A program made the position numbers and the translations under genes. Below, piece after piece: positions 49,103 through 57,703 of a DNA stretch of 64,000 nt; positions within the stretch are counted from its first letter, which is position 1; each line of letters begins with the position of its first letter. The stretch is from NCBI RefSeq assembly GCF_045278715.1, contig NZ_CP136420.1, positions 930,001 through 994,000 of the forward strand, in the 5' to 3' direction. The notes under the pieces were generated by a model. That model was not told where the DNA came from. It made no database searches and saw only the letters and a list, made by a program, of their open reading frames with translations. The stretch is from Neomoorella carbonis (lineage in GTDB: Bacteria; Bacillota; DSM-521; Neomoorellales; Neomoorellaceae).

Positions 49103-49131
49103 ATGATACCACATTCTGTAAGAAAGGCCAA
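49103..49131 (-). promoter_or_regulatory. Promoter of the HEPN-MNT operon
   Basis: Minus strand TTGGCC (49131-49126), 17-base spacer, TATCAT (49108-49103) with TG just upstream (extended -10). Confidence 0.6.
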
Positions 49132-49183
49132 CACTACAATTTTTTGAACTCATCTTATAATCTAATCCGATAAGTGACTTACT

Positions 49184-49207
49184 TAAAAAAGCCCCTTTAC
49201 CGGGGCT
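49184..49207 (-). terminator. Minus-strand hairpin with T run upstream of HEPN-MNT
   Basis: AGCCCC (49190-49195) pairs with GGGGCT (49202-49207); on the minus strand it is followed by six or seven T. It would stop leftward transcription before the HEPN gene. Confidence 0.6.
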
Positions 49208-49238
49208 CTACTTTAATAAAACTGTCAAAGCCCTGCCC

Positions 49239-49267
49239 TTGACACCTCCGGGAATGTGCCCTATAAT
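49239..49267 (+). promoter_or_regulatory. Perfect-consensus promoter of the ylxM-ffh operon
   Basis: TTGACA (49239-49244), 17-base spacer, TATAAT (49262-49267). The expected start is about 49274, very close to the first codons of ylxM. Confidence 0.9.
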
Positions 49268-49275
49268 TCTTATCG

Positions 49276-49653
49276 GTGGTGCTTATGCTTGACCAGCTGG
49301 CCCGGGTGGCGCGCCTGTACGATTTCTACGGCCCCCTTCTTACCCCCAAGCAGAGGCAGTGGCTGGAACTCCACTACCATCACGACCTTTCCCTGGGGGA
49401 GATAGCTGATGAAGAAGGGATCAGCCGCCAGGCTGTCTACGACGGCCTGCATAGGGCAATCAAAGCCCTGGAGGATTATGAAGCCCGCCTGGGTTACCTG
49501 CAGCGGGAACTCACCATGCGGGAACAGCTGGCAGCAGCTATCAAGCACCTGGAAAACTACCGCCACGGTGGCGGGGAAGGGGAGCTGGCTGAAGCTTCCC
49601 TCATCCTTGAGCGGCTCCTGGAACTGCCGGAAGGCTGTACGGGGAAAAATTAA
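49276..49653 (+). CDS. ylxM: YlxM/p13-like SRP-associated regulator
   Basis: 125 residues (or 122 if ATG 49285 is used). Sigma-70 region 4-like HTH: YDFYGPLLTPKQRQWLELHYHHDLSLGEIADEEGISRQAVYDGLHRA. YlxM is encoded before ffh in many Gram-positives and helps SRP function. The promoter predicts a leader of 2-11 bases and only a poor Shine-Dalgarno is present. Confidence 0.9.
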   Translation: MVLMLDQLARVARLYDFYGPLLTPKQRQWLELHYHHDLSLGEIADEEGISRQAVYDGLHRAIKALEDYEARLGYLQRELTMREQLAAAIKHLENYRHGGGEGELAEASLILERLLELPEGCTGKN

Positions 49654-49779
49654 GCATGGCGTATTAAATTTAATTTTATTTTACTTTTGTCCGGAATACG
49701 GAGATGGAACGGTGATGGTAGGGTGAGGGTCCAGGATGACATCGCCCTTCCAGACCGGCAAACCCGGGAGGTGAAACAG

Positions 49780-51123
49780 GTGGCCGTGTTTGCTTCCCTG
49801 GCCGACAAGCTCCAGGAAACCTTTAAAAAACTGCGCGGTAAAGGCAAGCTCACCGAGGCTGACGTGACAGCCGCCATGCGGGAGATCCGTCTGGCTTTAC
49901 TGGAAGCCGACGTCAACTTCAAGGTCGTCAAGGATTTTGTCAACCGGGTCAAGGAGCGGGCTATCGGCCAGGAAGTCATGCAGAGCCTCACCCCCGGCCA
50001 GCAGGTGGTTAAAATTGTCCATGAGGAGCTGACGGCCCTCATGGGCGGCAGCGAGAGTAAAATCAACTGGGCCAGCCAGCCGCCGACGGTCATCATGCTG
50101 GTTGGCCTGCAGGGCGCCGGGAAGACAACTACTGCTGCCAAACTGGCTCGCCTGGTGCAAAATCAGGGCCGGCGGCCCCTGCTGGTGGCTGCTGATGTTT
50201 ATCGTCCGGCGGCCGTTAAACAGCTCCAGGTCCTTGGGGAGCAGTTAAAGGTACCGGTTTTCAGCATGGGGGAAGGGATCGATCCAGTAGATATTGCCCG
50301 GGCCGCGGTAGAGCACGCCCGTAAGTATGGCAGTAACCCTGTCATCCTGGATACTGCCGGCCGGCTGCATATTAACGAAGCCATGATGGCTGAACTGGCG
50401 GCCATGAAAGAAGCGGTTAACCCCCAGGAGATTCTCCTGGTAGTAGATGCCATGACCGGCCAGGATGCCGTGCAGGTAGCCTCTATCTTTCACCAGCAGC
50501 TGGGCCTGACAGGTGTAATACTTACCAAACTGGACGGCGATACTCGCGGCGGTGCCGCCCTGTCCGTCCGGGCGGTTACCGGGTGCCCCATAAAATTTAT
50601 CGGCATGGGGGAAAAAACCGAGGCCCTGGAGACCTTCCATCCGGACCGCCTTGCTTCCCGCATCCTGGGGATGGGGGATGTCTTGAGCCTCATTGAAAAG
50701 GCCCAGGCCAATCTTGACGTCGAGAAGGCCAAAGAACTCCAGAGGAAGATTCGCCAGCAGGAGTTTACCCTGGAAGATTTCCTGGAGCAGATGAAGCAGA
50801 TGAAGAAGATGGGTCCTTTGGAGGAAATCTTAAGCATGTTACCCGGGGCCGGTAAAATGAAGCAGCTTAAAGATCTCCAGATTGACCCGAAAGAATTGGT
50901 CCATACCGAGGCCATTATCCAGTCCATGACCCCGGAGGAACGCCGCAACCCGGCCATCATAAACGGCAGCCGCAAAAAGCGCATCGCCGCCGGCAGCGGT
51001 ACCCGGGTCCAGGATGTAAACCGCCTGCTGCGCCAGTTTGAAGAAGCCAAAAAGCTAATGCAAGTTTTAGGCGAAGGCGGCGGTAAGATAAAAAAGAAAG
51101 GCCGCCTCCCTTTCCCTTTTTAA
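49780..51123 (+). CDS. ffh: Signal recognition particle protein Ffh
   Basis: GTPase that binds signal sequences and SRP RNA. GTG 49780 behind GGAGGTGA gives 447 residues (longer frame from 49687 has no support). N domain, then G domain GLQGAGKTTTAAKLA, AADVYRPAAVKQL, DTAGRLHIN, TKLDGDTRGG and the C-terminal methionine-rich M domain (MKQMKKMGPLEEILSMLPG and QSMTPEERRNP) with the RNA-binding basic stretch GSRKKRIAAGSG. Confidence 0.97.
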   Translation: MAVFASLADKLQETFKKLRGKGKLTEADVTAAMREIRLALLEADVNFKVVKDFVNRVKERAIGQEVMQSLTPGQQVVKIVHEELTALMGGSESKINWASQPPTVIMLVGLQGAGKTTTAAKLARLVQNQGRRPLLVAADVYRPAAVKQLQVLGEQLKVPVFSMGEGIDPVDIARAAVEHARKYGSNPVILDTAGRLHINEAMMAELAAMKEAVNPQEILLVVDAMTGQDAVQVASIFHQQLGLTGVILTKLDGDTRGGAALSVRAVTGCPIKFIGMGEKTEALETFHPDRLASRILGMGDVLSLIEKAQANLDVEKAKELQRKIRQQEFTLEDFLEQMKQMKKMGPLEEILSMLPGAGKMKQLKDLQIDPKELVHTEAIIQSMTPEERRNPAIINGSRKKRIAAGSGTRVQDVNRLLRQFEEAKKLMQVLGEGGGKIKKKGRLPFPF

Positions 51124-51143
51124 AATAAAAGGAGGTGACTGCA

Positions 51144-51416
51144 ATGGCAACCAAGATCCGCTTAAAGCGTATGGGGGCTAAAAAAGCACCTTTTTACCGG
51201 GTGGTAGTAGCCGATTCCCGTTCGCCCCGCGATGGCCGGGTAATTGAAGAGATTGGGTACTATAACCCCGTCAAACAACCTGCCGAAATCAATGTTGATG
51301 AAGAAAAAGCCCTGCGCTGGCTGAGCACCGGAGCGCAGCCTTCGGAAACAGTTCGCGCCCTGTTGAAAAAAGCTGGTGTCTGGCAGAAATTTGTAGCTGC
51401 CAGGGAAGCTAAATAG
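51144..51416 (+). CDS. rpsP: 30S ribosomal protein S16
   Basis: 90 residues starting MATKIRLKRMGAKKAPFYRVVVADSRSPRDG, diagnostic for S16. AAAGGAGGTGACTGCA precedes ATG 51144. Second gene of the conserved ffh-rpsP-khpA-rimM-trmD order. Confidence 0.97.
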   Translation: MATKIRLKRMGAKKAPFYRVVVADSRSPRDGRVIEEIGYYNPVKQPAEINVDEEKALRWLSTGAQPSETVRALLKKAGVWQKFVAAREAK

Positions 51417-51431
51417 GGGGGAAAAATAATA

Positions 51432-51662
51432 ATGAAGGAATTGTTAATGACCCTGGCTCAGGCCCTGGTAGATCACCCCGATCAGGTCAGCGTTAACCAG
51501 GTAGAAGGAGAAAAATCAGTTATCCTGGAGCTCAGGGTGGCCCAGGAAGACATGGGTAAGGTCATTGGCAAGCAGGGGCGTATCGCCCGGGCCATCCGTA
51601 CCCTGGTTAAAGCTGCCGCTGCCCACCAGGGCAAACGAGTTGTTGTGGAGATTATCCAGTAG
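51432..51662 (+). CDS. khpA: KH-domain RNA-binding protein KhpA
   Basis: 76 residues with the KH signature VIGKQGRIARAIRTL (GxxG loop GKQG). KhpA/KhpB bind many RNAs and affect elongation and division. ATG 51432 follows GGGGGGAAAAA. Located between rpsP and rimM as usual. Confidence 0.95.
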   Translation: MKELLMTLAQALVDHPDQVSVNQVEGEKSVILELRVAQEDMGKVIGKQGRIARAIRTLVKAAAAHQGKRVVVEIIQ

Positions 51663-51664
51663 AG

Positions 51665-52177
51665 ATGGTACCTGAGAGGATCGACGTCGGTAAAATTGTG
51701 GCTACCCACGGTGTCCGGGGCGAAGTGAAAGTTGAACCCTGGACGGACTTTCCCGGGCGCTTCCGGCCCGGAACCAGGATGCTTCTCCAGCTGGGAGAAG
51801 AGATAAGACCGGTAACTATCGCCGGGGCCCGCCCCCACGGCCGGCACCTGATCCTCAAGCTGGCGGAAGTTAATGACTGCGATCAGGCCGGGGCATTGCG
51901 CGGGGCGGTTCTCAAGGTGGAACCCTGGGAAGTGGAACCCCTCCCGGAAGGGCATTATTATATTTTCCAGTTAGTGGGGAGCCGGGTTTATACTACCGGC
52001 GGCGAATTCCTGGGAACCTTGACCGAAGTGTTAACCACCGGCGCCAATGATGTCTATGTCGTCAAGGGCACCGGAAAGAAGGAAATACTAATACCGGCCT
52101 TAAAAGACGTAGTGCGTAAAATTGACCTGGCCCGGAGGGAAATTACCGTCGCCCTGCCGCCGGGTTTGCTGGATTAG
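51665..52177 (+). CDS. rimM: Ribosome maturation factor RimM
   Basis: 170 residues; N-terminal RimM barrel (VGKIVATHGVRGEVKVEPWTDFPGRF) and a C-terminal PRC-barrel (YYIFQLVGSRVYT..GEFLGTLTEVLTTGANDVYVVKG). It binds S19 during 30S assembly. ATG 51665 comes 2 bases after the khpA stop. Confidence 0.95.
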   Translation: MVPERIDVGKIVATHGVRGEVKVEPWTDFPGRFRPGTRMLLQLGEEIRPVTIAGARPHGRHLILKLAEVNDCDQAGALRGAVLKVEPWEVEPLPEGHYYIFQLVGSRVYTTGGEFLGTLTEVLTTGANDVYVVKGTGKKEILIPALKDVVRKIDLARREITVALPPGLLD

Positions 52178-52189
52178 GGGGCCTTGCCC

Positions 52190-52951
52190 TTGCGGGTTGA
52201 TGTGCTGACCATTTTCCCCGAAATGTTTACCGGGTTTTTAAATACGAGCATCATCAAACGGGCACGGGAACAGGGCCGTTTAAATGTTAACCTGGTTGAT
52301 ATCCGGGACTATGCCAGGAATAAACACCGCAGTGTTGACGACTATCCCTTTGGCGGCGGGCCGGGGATGGTCATGCTGGCCGAACCCATCTTCCTGGCTG
52401 TGGAGGCTTTGTTACCCGGAGAAGGCGCTGCGAGGCCACCCATCATCCTTTTATCACCCCAGGGCGAAGTCTTTAATCAGGACCTGGCCGCGGAATTGGC
52501 CGGGGAAGAACGCCTTATTCTCATTTGCGGCCACTATGAAGGTGTCGATGAACGGGTCAGGCAGTTTCTGGTAAACCGGGAAATATCGATTGGCGACTAT
52601 GTCCTGACCGGCGGCGAGCTGCCAGCCATGGTGGTTATTGACGCCGTTACCCGCCTGTTACCGGGGGTCCTGGGAGACCCGGCGGGGGCCAGGGAAGATT
52701 CCTTCGCCATGGGCCTGCTGGAATATCCCCAGTATACCAGGCCCCGCTCCTTCCGCGGGCTGGAAGTACCGGAAGTATTGCTGTCTGGTGATCATGAAAG
52801 AATAAGACGCTGGCGGCGCCAGCAAGCCCTGGAGCGGACCTGGCGACGGCGGCCGGATTTGCTGGCGAAGTTAGAGTTAAGCCCGGAAGACCGGCGCCTT
52901 CTGGCGGATGTTATCCGCCGTGCCGGCAGTGAAGAGATGCCAGGGGAATAA
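52190..52951 (+). CDS. trmD: tRNA (guanine37-N1)-methyltransferase
   Basis: 253 residues from TTG 52190 (AGGGGG about 10 bases upstream); TTG 52184 is possible. SPOUT knot motifs: RVDVLTIFPEMF, YPFGGGPGMVMLAEP, LICGHYEGVDERV, GDYVLTGGELPAMV and EDSFAMGLLEYPQYTRP. Follows rimM by 12 bases. Confidence 0.96.
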   Translation: MRVDVLTIFPEMFTGFLNTSIIKRAREQGRLNVNLVDIRDYARNKHRSVDDYPFGGGPGMVMLAEPIFLAVEALLPGEGAARPPIILLSPQGEVFNQDLAAELAGEERLILICGHYEGVDERVRQFLVNREISIGDYVLTGGELPAMVVIDAVTRLLPGVLGDPAGAREDSFAMGLLEYPQYTRPRSFRGLEVPEVLLSGDHERIRRWRRQQALERTWRRRPDLLAKLELSPEDRRLLADVIRRAGSEEMPGE

Positions 52952-53008
52952 AGTTATTGGGTATTGATATGGATTCAGACTGCTTTTTGGTCCAGATCCA
53001 TTCGTAAG

Positions 53009-53038
53009 TTGTTTCCAGGTGAAAACCTGTGGTATAAT
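53009..53038 (+). promoter_or_regulatory. Promoter of rplS with a palindrome in the spacer
   Basis: TTGTTT (53009-53014), 18-base spacer, TATAAT (53033-53038) with TG (extended -10). CAGGT-GAAA-ACCTG (53016-53029) is a perfect inverted repeat between the two hexamers. Confidence 0.7.
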
Positions 53039-53075
53039 AAACGCTGGTGTTACCGGCAGGAAAGGAGGGGTTGCG

Positions 53076-53417
53076 TTGAATATTCTAGAAGCCCTGGAAA
53101 AGGAACAGATGCGTTCAGATATACCCGATTTTAGACCAGGAGATACTGTACGTGTACATGTCAAGGTCATTGAAGGCAACCGGGAGCGCATCCAGGTTTT
53201 TGAAGGAACAGTTATTGGCCGCCGCGGACGGGGTATAAATGAAACCTTTACCGTCCGCAGGGTTTCCTATGGTGTGGCGGTAGAGAGGATTTTCCCCGTT
53301 CATTCACCGCGTATTGAACGTATCGAAGTGGTAAGGCACGGCCGGGTCAGGCGGGCAAAGCTCTATTACCTGCGCGGGCGGGCCGGTAAAGCTGCCCGGA
53401 TTAAAGAAGAGAGGTAA
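53076..53417 (+). CDS. rplS: 50S ribosomal protein L19
   Basis: 113 residues from TTG 53076 (AAAGGAGGGG just upstream). FRPGDTVRVHVKVIEGNRERIQVFEGTVIGRRGRGINETFTVRR and the C-terminal RAKLYYLRGRAGKAARI are diagnostic. It has its own promoter after trmD and a terminator after it. Confidence 0.97.
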   Translation: MNILEALEKEQMRSDIPDFRPGDTVRVHVKVIEGNRERIQVFEGTVIGRRGRGINETFTVRRVSYGVAVERIFPVHSPRIERIEVVRHGRVRRAKLYYLRGRAGKAARIKEER

Positions 53418-53429
53418 CATAGTCGAACA

Positions 53430-53463
53430 ACGGGACTGGTGCTCAAATCAGTCCCGTGTTTGA
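53430..53463 (+). terminator. Terminator of rplS
   Basis: ACGGGACTG (53430-53438) with CAGTCCCGT (53449-53457) then GTTTG. Short T tract. Confidence 0.65.
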
Positions 53464-53483
53464 CTAATAGGGGGCGTTAACTG

Positions 53484-54032
53484 TTGGAGGAAAGTAAGAA
53501 AGCAGCAGAAGAAATTAAAGGTTCCGCCTGGTGGAGAGATTTACTCCAGTCCCTGGTAATCGCCGCTGTTTTAGCCCTAATTATCCGGAGCTTTCTTTTT
53601 ACCCCGTTTTATATTCCTTCACCGTCCATGGAACCAACCCTTTACCCGGGGGACCGCATTATTGTTAACCGCCTGGCCTACCGCCTGGGAGAACCCCAGC
53701 GCGGTGATATAGTTGTTTTTCGTTATCCCCTTGATCCCAGCCGCGATTATGTCAAACGGGTGGTGGCCGTAGGGGGGGATACCGTTGAGGCGCGGGACAA
53801 TGTTCTCTATATCAACGGCCAGCCCCAGCCACCGGCAAGCTATTTACCGCCGGGGGTAGTCTACAGTGACTTTGGTCCTATTAAAGTACCGCCCAACAAC
53901 TACTTTATGATGGGAGATAACCGTAATAACAGTGCCGACAGCCGGGTATGGGGGACCCTGGACAGGAAGCTGATCATCGGCAAAGCCGTCCTGGTTTATT
54001 GGCCTTTAAATCATATCGGGTTAATCAAGTAG
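53484..54032 (+). CDS. lepB: Signal peptidase I
   Basis: 182 residues, TTG start. One N-terminal membrane segment (about 22-42, SLVIAAVLALIIRSFLF), catalytic Ser in PSPSMEPTLYPGD and Lys in RDYVKRVVAVGGD, plus GDNRNNSADSRVWG. Serine-lysine dyad type I signal peptidase of the Gram-positive (SipS-like) form. Confidence 0.95.
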   Translation: MEESKKAAEEIKGSAWWRDLLQSLVIAAVLALIIRSFLFTPFYIPSPSMEPTLYPGDRIIVNRLAYRLGEPQRGDIVVFRYPLDPSRDYVKRVVAVGGDTVEARDNVLYINGQPQPPASYLPPGVVYSDFGPIKVPPNNYFMMGDNRNNSADSRVWGTLDRKLIIGKAVLVYWPLNHIGLIK

Positions 54033-54040
54033 GTGGCAGT

Positions 54041-54856
54041 ATGCCGGCAGGATTAAAGTCCTTGCGCCAGTACCTGAAGGTTGTCGACATTGTCCTGGAA
54101 GTAGCCGATGCCCGGCTGCCTTCGTCCAGCCGTTACCCCGATCTGGGAACCATCCTCGGCAGCAGGGCACGGCTGCTGGTTTTAACCAGGGCCGACCTGG
54201 CCGACCCCGCGGCCACGGCACGCTGGCTGGAAGCCTTCCAGGCGAAGGGGACCCCTGCCGTGGCCGTCAATGCCCGGACGGGAGAAGGCGTGCGGGCTTT
54301 GCGCCGGCAGCTGGCCGGTATAGCGAAGGAAAAAAAGGAAAATCTGGCCCGGAAAGGGTTACGGGCGCGGCCATTAAGGATCATGGCTCTGGGGATTCCC
54401 AATGTCGGTAAATCTTCGCTGTTAAATCGCCTGGCGGGGCGGGGAGCGGCCCGTACCGGCGACCGGCCCGGGATTACCCGCGGGCCTCAGTGGATCCGTA
54501 TCGAGGGCGAGATGGAACTCCTGGATACCCCGGGGGTTCTCTGGTCCCACTGGCATGAACCGGGAACGGCCCTGTGGTTGGGAGCCATTGGCTGTGTTCC
54601 TGAAGGTATTTTGCCCGTTACCGATATAGCCAATCTGGTGGTAGAATTTTTACTCGCTCAAGCCCCGGAACTCTTGCTGACAAGATATGGTATCACCAGG
54701 CAGGAGGCCGAAAGAGCTAATTTACTCGAGGCCATTGGTCGCCGGCGTGGTTATCTCCTGCCCGGCGGTATAATAGACCAGGAAAAGACGGCGCTGGCCC
54801 TGATTAATGATTTCCGGGAAGGATATTTAGGCCGCTATACTCTAGAACAGCCCTGA
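54041..54856 (+). CDS. rbgA: Ribosome biogenesis GTPase RbgA (YlqF)
   Basis: Circularly permuted GTPase needed for late 50S assembly. ATG 54041 behind AGGTGG gives 271 residues (the frame from 53948 overlaps lepB and is not preferred). Motifs: DIVLEVADARLP, LTRADLAD (G4-type), GIPNVGKSSLLNRLAG (G1), DTPGVLW (G3). It sits between lepB and rnhB as in Bacillus. Confidence 0.94.
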   Translation: MPAGLKSLRQYLKVVDIVLEVADARLPSSSRYPDLGTILGSRARLLVLTRADLADPAATARWLEAFQAKGTPAVAVNARTGEGVRALRRQLAGIAKEKKENLARKGLRARPLRIMALGIPNVGKSSLLNRLAGRGAARTGDRPGITRGPQWIRIEGEMELLDTPGVLWSHWHEPGTALWLGAIGCVPEGILPVTDIANLVVEFLLAQAPELLLTRYGITRQEAERANLLEAIGRRRGYLLPGGIIDQEKTALALINDFREGYLGRYTLEQP

Positions 54857-54988
54857 TAAAATCTCAACAGCCTCCCCGGGGGCAGGATAGACAGTACCCG
54901 GAATATATGACAAAACTGACAGAAGTGCATCATTATTTCAACGAGACACTGTTCCTGTTATACCGTGGCAGCAGGGAAGGTGGAAGTT

Positions 54989-55657
54989 GTGCCGGCCGGT
55001 AAGATTTCCATTGTGATTGCTGATGACCATCCGCTGGTGCGGGAAGGCATTCGCAAGATTCTGGAACTGGAACCGGGCATTCAGGTGGTTGCCGAGGCCG
55101 GGAATGGGCAGGAAGCTATTGCAATGGCCCGGCGTCACCGTCCGGACGTAATTTTAATCGATATTAACATGCCCGGTTTAAATGGAATCGAAGCTACCAA
55201 GGTGATCCGCCGGGAACTGCCCCAAACCGGCATCCTGGCCCTGACCATTCACGATGACGAGGAATATATCATTGAATTGCTGAAGTGCGGGGTTTCCGGC
55301 TATGTCCTTAAGGACATCGGTGCCGAAGAATTGGTCAAGGCTATTTTCCAGGTAGCCCGGGGGTACCAGGTAATTCACCCCGGCATTGCCCCCAAGGTAA
55401 TTGATTATATCCAGAAGAAGGACTTGCCTGCTAATTCATCGACGGAGGGGCTACCTTTAACGCCCAGGGAACGGGAAATTTTAGTTCACGTCAGCCTGGG
55501 GAAATCAAACCGCGAGATCGCTCGGGACTTATATATCAGTGAAAAAACGGTAAAAAACCATTTAACGAACATCTTTCATAAAATTGGCGTCAGCGATCGT
55601 ACCCAGGCGGCTCTTTATGCCTTGAAACACGGCTTAAGTGGTGGTAATCTAATATAG
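54989..55657 (+). CDS. NarL/DegU-type response regulator without adjacent kinase
   Basis: 222 residues from GTG 54989 behind AAGGTGG (a frame from 54965 is longer). N-terminal receiver with phospho-Asp in VILIDINMPGLNG and Lys in VSGYVLKDIG; C-terminal LuxR HTH (LTPREREILVHVSLGKSNREIARDLYISEKTVKNHLTNIFHKIG). No histidine kinase gene is adjacent, so it is an orphan. It lies between rbgA and rnhB. Confidence 0.94.
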   Translation: MPAGKISIVIADDHPLVREGIRKILELEPGIQVVAEAGNGQEAIAMARRHRPDVILIDINMPGLNGIEATKVIRRELPQTGILALTIHDDEEYIIELLKCGVSGYVLKDIGAEELVKAIFQVARGYQVIHPGIAPKVIDYIQKKDLPANSSTEGLPLTPREREILVHVSLGKSNREIARDLYISEKTVKNHLTNIFHKIGVSDRTQAALYALKHGLSGGNLI

Positions 55658-55669
55658 GTGATAAAAAAG

Positions 55670-56344
55670 GTGGCCGAAGTGCAGGGTGTAAGCCTGGAAG
55701 AGCAGGAGCGGGTAGCAGCCCTTTACACGTGGGAGCGGCGCTTACAGCGTCAGGGGGCCGTGCATATAGCCGGCGTGGATGAAGCCGGCCGCGGCCCTTT
55801 AGCCGGGCCGGTAACGGCGGCAGCCGTTATCTTACCACCGGGTTTGTTTATCGCCGGCCTCAATGATTCGAAAAAGATACCTCCTGCCAGGCGCCGGCAG
55901 CTGGCAGGAATAATTAAAAAAGAAAGCCTGGCCTGGGCCGTTGGCTGGGCCTCGGTTAAGGAGATTGATTGCCTGAATATCCTGGTGGCTTCCCGGTGGG
56001 CCATGTGGCGGGCCTTAATGGCTTTACCCATTAAGCCCGACCATGTTTTAGTTGATGGCTTCAAACTGCCGGGTTTCCCTGTACCCCAGACCCCCCTGGT
56101 TGGGGGCGATGCATTAAGCGCCTCCATTGCAGCTGCCTCGATCCTGGCCAAGGTGGCCCGGGATGAACTGATGGTGGCCTACGACGCTGTTTTTCCCGGT
56201 TACGGGCTGGCAGAAAATAAGGGTTACCCAACGCCGGAGCACCGGCGTGCCCTGGCCTGTCTGGGACCCAGTTCACTGCACCGTTTAAGTTTTAAAAACG
56301 CGATGGTAGTCAAAAGCAGGGATTTCCATAAGTTTGGCGAATAA
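55670..56344 (+). CDS. rnhB: Ribonuclease HII
   Basis: Cleaves RNA in RNA-DNA hybrids. GTG 55670 has AGGTGA 8 bases upstream, giving 224 residues; GTG 55658 directly after the previous stop is also possible. Metal site IAGVDEAGRGPLAGPVTAAAV, then DHVLVDGFKLPG and AASILAKVARDELM; C-terminal YGLAENKGYPTPEH. Confidence 0.95.
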   Translation: MAEVQGVSLEEQERVAALYTWERRLQRQGAVHIAGVDEAGRGPLAGPVTAAAVILPPGLFIAGLNDSKKIPPARRRQLAGIIKKESLAWAVGWASVKEIDCLNILVASRWAMWRALMALPIKPDHVLVDGFKLPGFPVPQTPLVGGDALSASIAAASILAKVARDELMVAYDAVFPGYGLAENKGYPTPEHRRALACLGPSSLHRLSFKNAMVVKSRDFHKFGE

Positions 56345-56398
56345 GTATTTGAGTATTTCCAAAGATTAGAGCGCCAATATGGAAGGGAGGTACCAAGG

Positions 56399-56758
56399 AT
56401 GTTACAGCAGTATGGGATAGTGGCTGTTTTCCTCGCTGGCGGGGCAGCTACGGCCATCGCCGCCCTGGCAACAAACTGGCTCCTCCGCCCCCGGGGAAAC
56501 GCGGTGGGGGACAAGGTGGCCACCTATGAGTGCGGCCTTGATACCCGGGGACCAACGTGGGTCCAGTTTAAAGTAAGCTACTTTCTTTATGCTCTTGTCT
56601 TTTTATTGTTTGACGTAGAAACTGTTTTTTTATACCCCTGGGCGGTACGTTTTCAAGTACTGGGGTTATTTGCTTTCATTGAAATGATTATTTTTATAGC
56701 TATCCTGGTAATTGGCCTCTGGTATGCCTGGAAGGAGGGTGCGTTAAAGTGGCTGTAG
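56399..56758 (+). CDS. nuoA: NADH-quinone oxidoreductase subunit A
   Basis: 119-residue membrane subunit with three hydrophobic segments and the conserved YECGLDTRGPTWVQFKVSYFLYALVFLLFDVETVFLYPWA. AAGGGAGG precedes ATG 56399. First gene of the nuo operon; overlaps nuoB by 10 bases. Confidence 0.96.
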   Translation: MLQQYGIVAVFLAGGAATAIAALATNWLLRPRGNAVGDKVATYECGLDTRGPTWVQFKVSYFLYALVFLLFDVETVFLYPWAVRFQVLGLFAFIEMIIFIAILVIGLWYAWKEGALKWL

Positions 56759-57249
56759 CCAGGTTGAAACCGCCGGAACCCCAAGTGCCTGATAATATTA
56801 TCCTGTCGAAAGTGGATTACCTGCTCAATTTCTGCCGGGCCCATTCCTTCTGGCCGCTAACCTTCGGCCTGGCTTGTTGCGCCATTGAAATGATGGCTGC
56901 CGGCGGCGCCCGTTATGATATTGCCCGTTTTGGTTACGAGGTTTTCCGGCCTTCGCCGCGCCAGGCTGATTTGATGATTGTGGCAGGAACGGTGACGAAA
57001 AAAATGGCACCCATTGTCCGGCGCCTCTATGAGCAGATGCCGGCGCCGAAGTGGGTGATCGCCATGGGGAGCTGTGCCATCAGCGGCGGCCCCTTCGTAG
57101 ATTCTTATAACGTTGTGCCGGGAGTAGACACCATTGTGCCGGTGGATGTCTATGTTCCCGGGTGTCCCCCGCGGCCGGAGGCATTGATTAACGGCCTTCT
57201 GCAGCTAAAGAAAAAAGTGATCAATCCTAAAGCGGTGCTGGTGAAGTGA
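56749..57249 (+). CDS. nuoB: NADH-quinone oxidoreductase subunit B
   Basis: 166 residues; carries the terminal 4Fe-4S cluster N2 with Cys in FGLACCAIEMM, MGSCAISGG and VPGCPPRPEAL. GTG start in the nuoA end. Connects the peripheral arm to the membrane arm. Confidence 0.97.
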   Translation: MAVARLKPPEPQVPDNIILSKVDYLLNFCRAHSFWPLTFGLACCAIEMMAAGGARYDIARFGYEVFRPSPRQADLMIVAGTVTKKMAPIVRRLYEQMPAPKWVIAMGSCAISGGPFVDSYNVVPGVDTIVPVDVYVPGCPPRPEALINGLLQLKKKVINPKAVLVK

Positions 57250-57250
57250 A

Positions 57251-57700
57251 ATGGCCACGTTAATTGAAGAATTGCAGGGCCTCTTCCCCGGAGTGCAAGG
57301 GGAGGAAGGTGTTGACATGCCAGCCCTGGTTGTACCGGCCGACCAGCTGCTGGCGGTTATGAAGGAGCTAAAGGAGAAACGGGGTTTTAACTTTTTGACC
57401 GACCTGACGGCTGTAGATTACCAGGATGAAGACCGGATAGAAATGGTATACCATTTGCTGGCCGTGCCGGAAGCAAAGGAGCTGAGAGTCAAGGTGAACC
57501 TCAGCCGCCAGTACCCGGAAGTTCCTTCGTTAACTGCTATCTGGCCGGCAGCGGAAGCCCAGGAACGGGAAGTCTATGATCTAATGGGGGTCATTTTTAA
57601 AGGGCACCCCAACCTGAAACGGATCCTCTGTCCCGACGATTTTACCGGTCATCCTTTGCGCAAGGATTTCCAGTTAAATGCCGAAGAAGGGAGGGAGTAG
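57251..57700 (+). CDS. nuoC: NADH-quinone oxidoreductase subunit C
   Basis: 149 residues; peripheral 30-kDa subunit with YPEVPSLTAIWPAAEAQEREVYDLMGVIFKGHPNLKRILCPDDFTGHPLRKDF, the signature of NuoC. It is separate from nuoD (not a CD fusion). Confidence 0.95.
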   Translation: MATLIEELQGLFPGVQGEEGVDMPALVVPADQLLAVMKELKEKRGFNFLTDLTAVDYQDEDRIEMVYHLLAVPEAKELRVKVNLSRQYPEVPSLTAIWPAAEAQEREVYDLMGVIFKGHPNLKRILCPDDFTGHPLRKDFQLNAEEGRE

Positions 57701-57703
57701 GTT

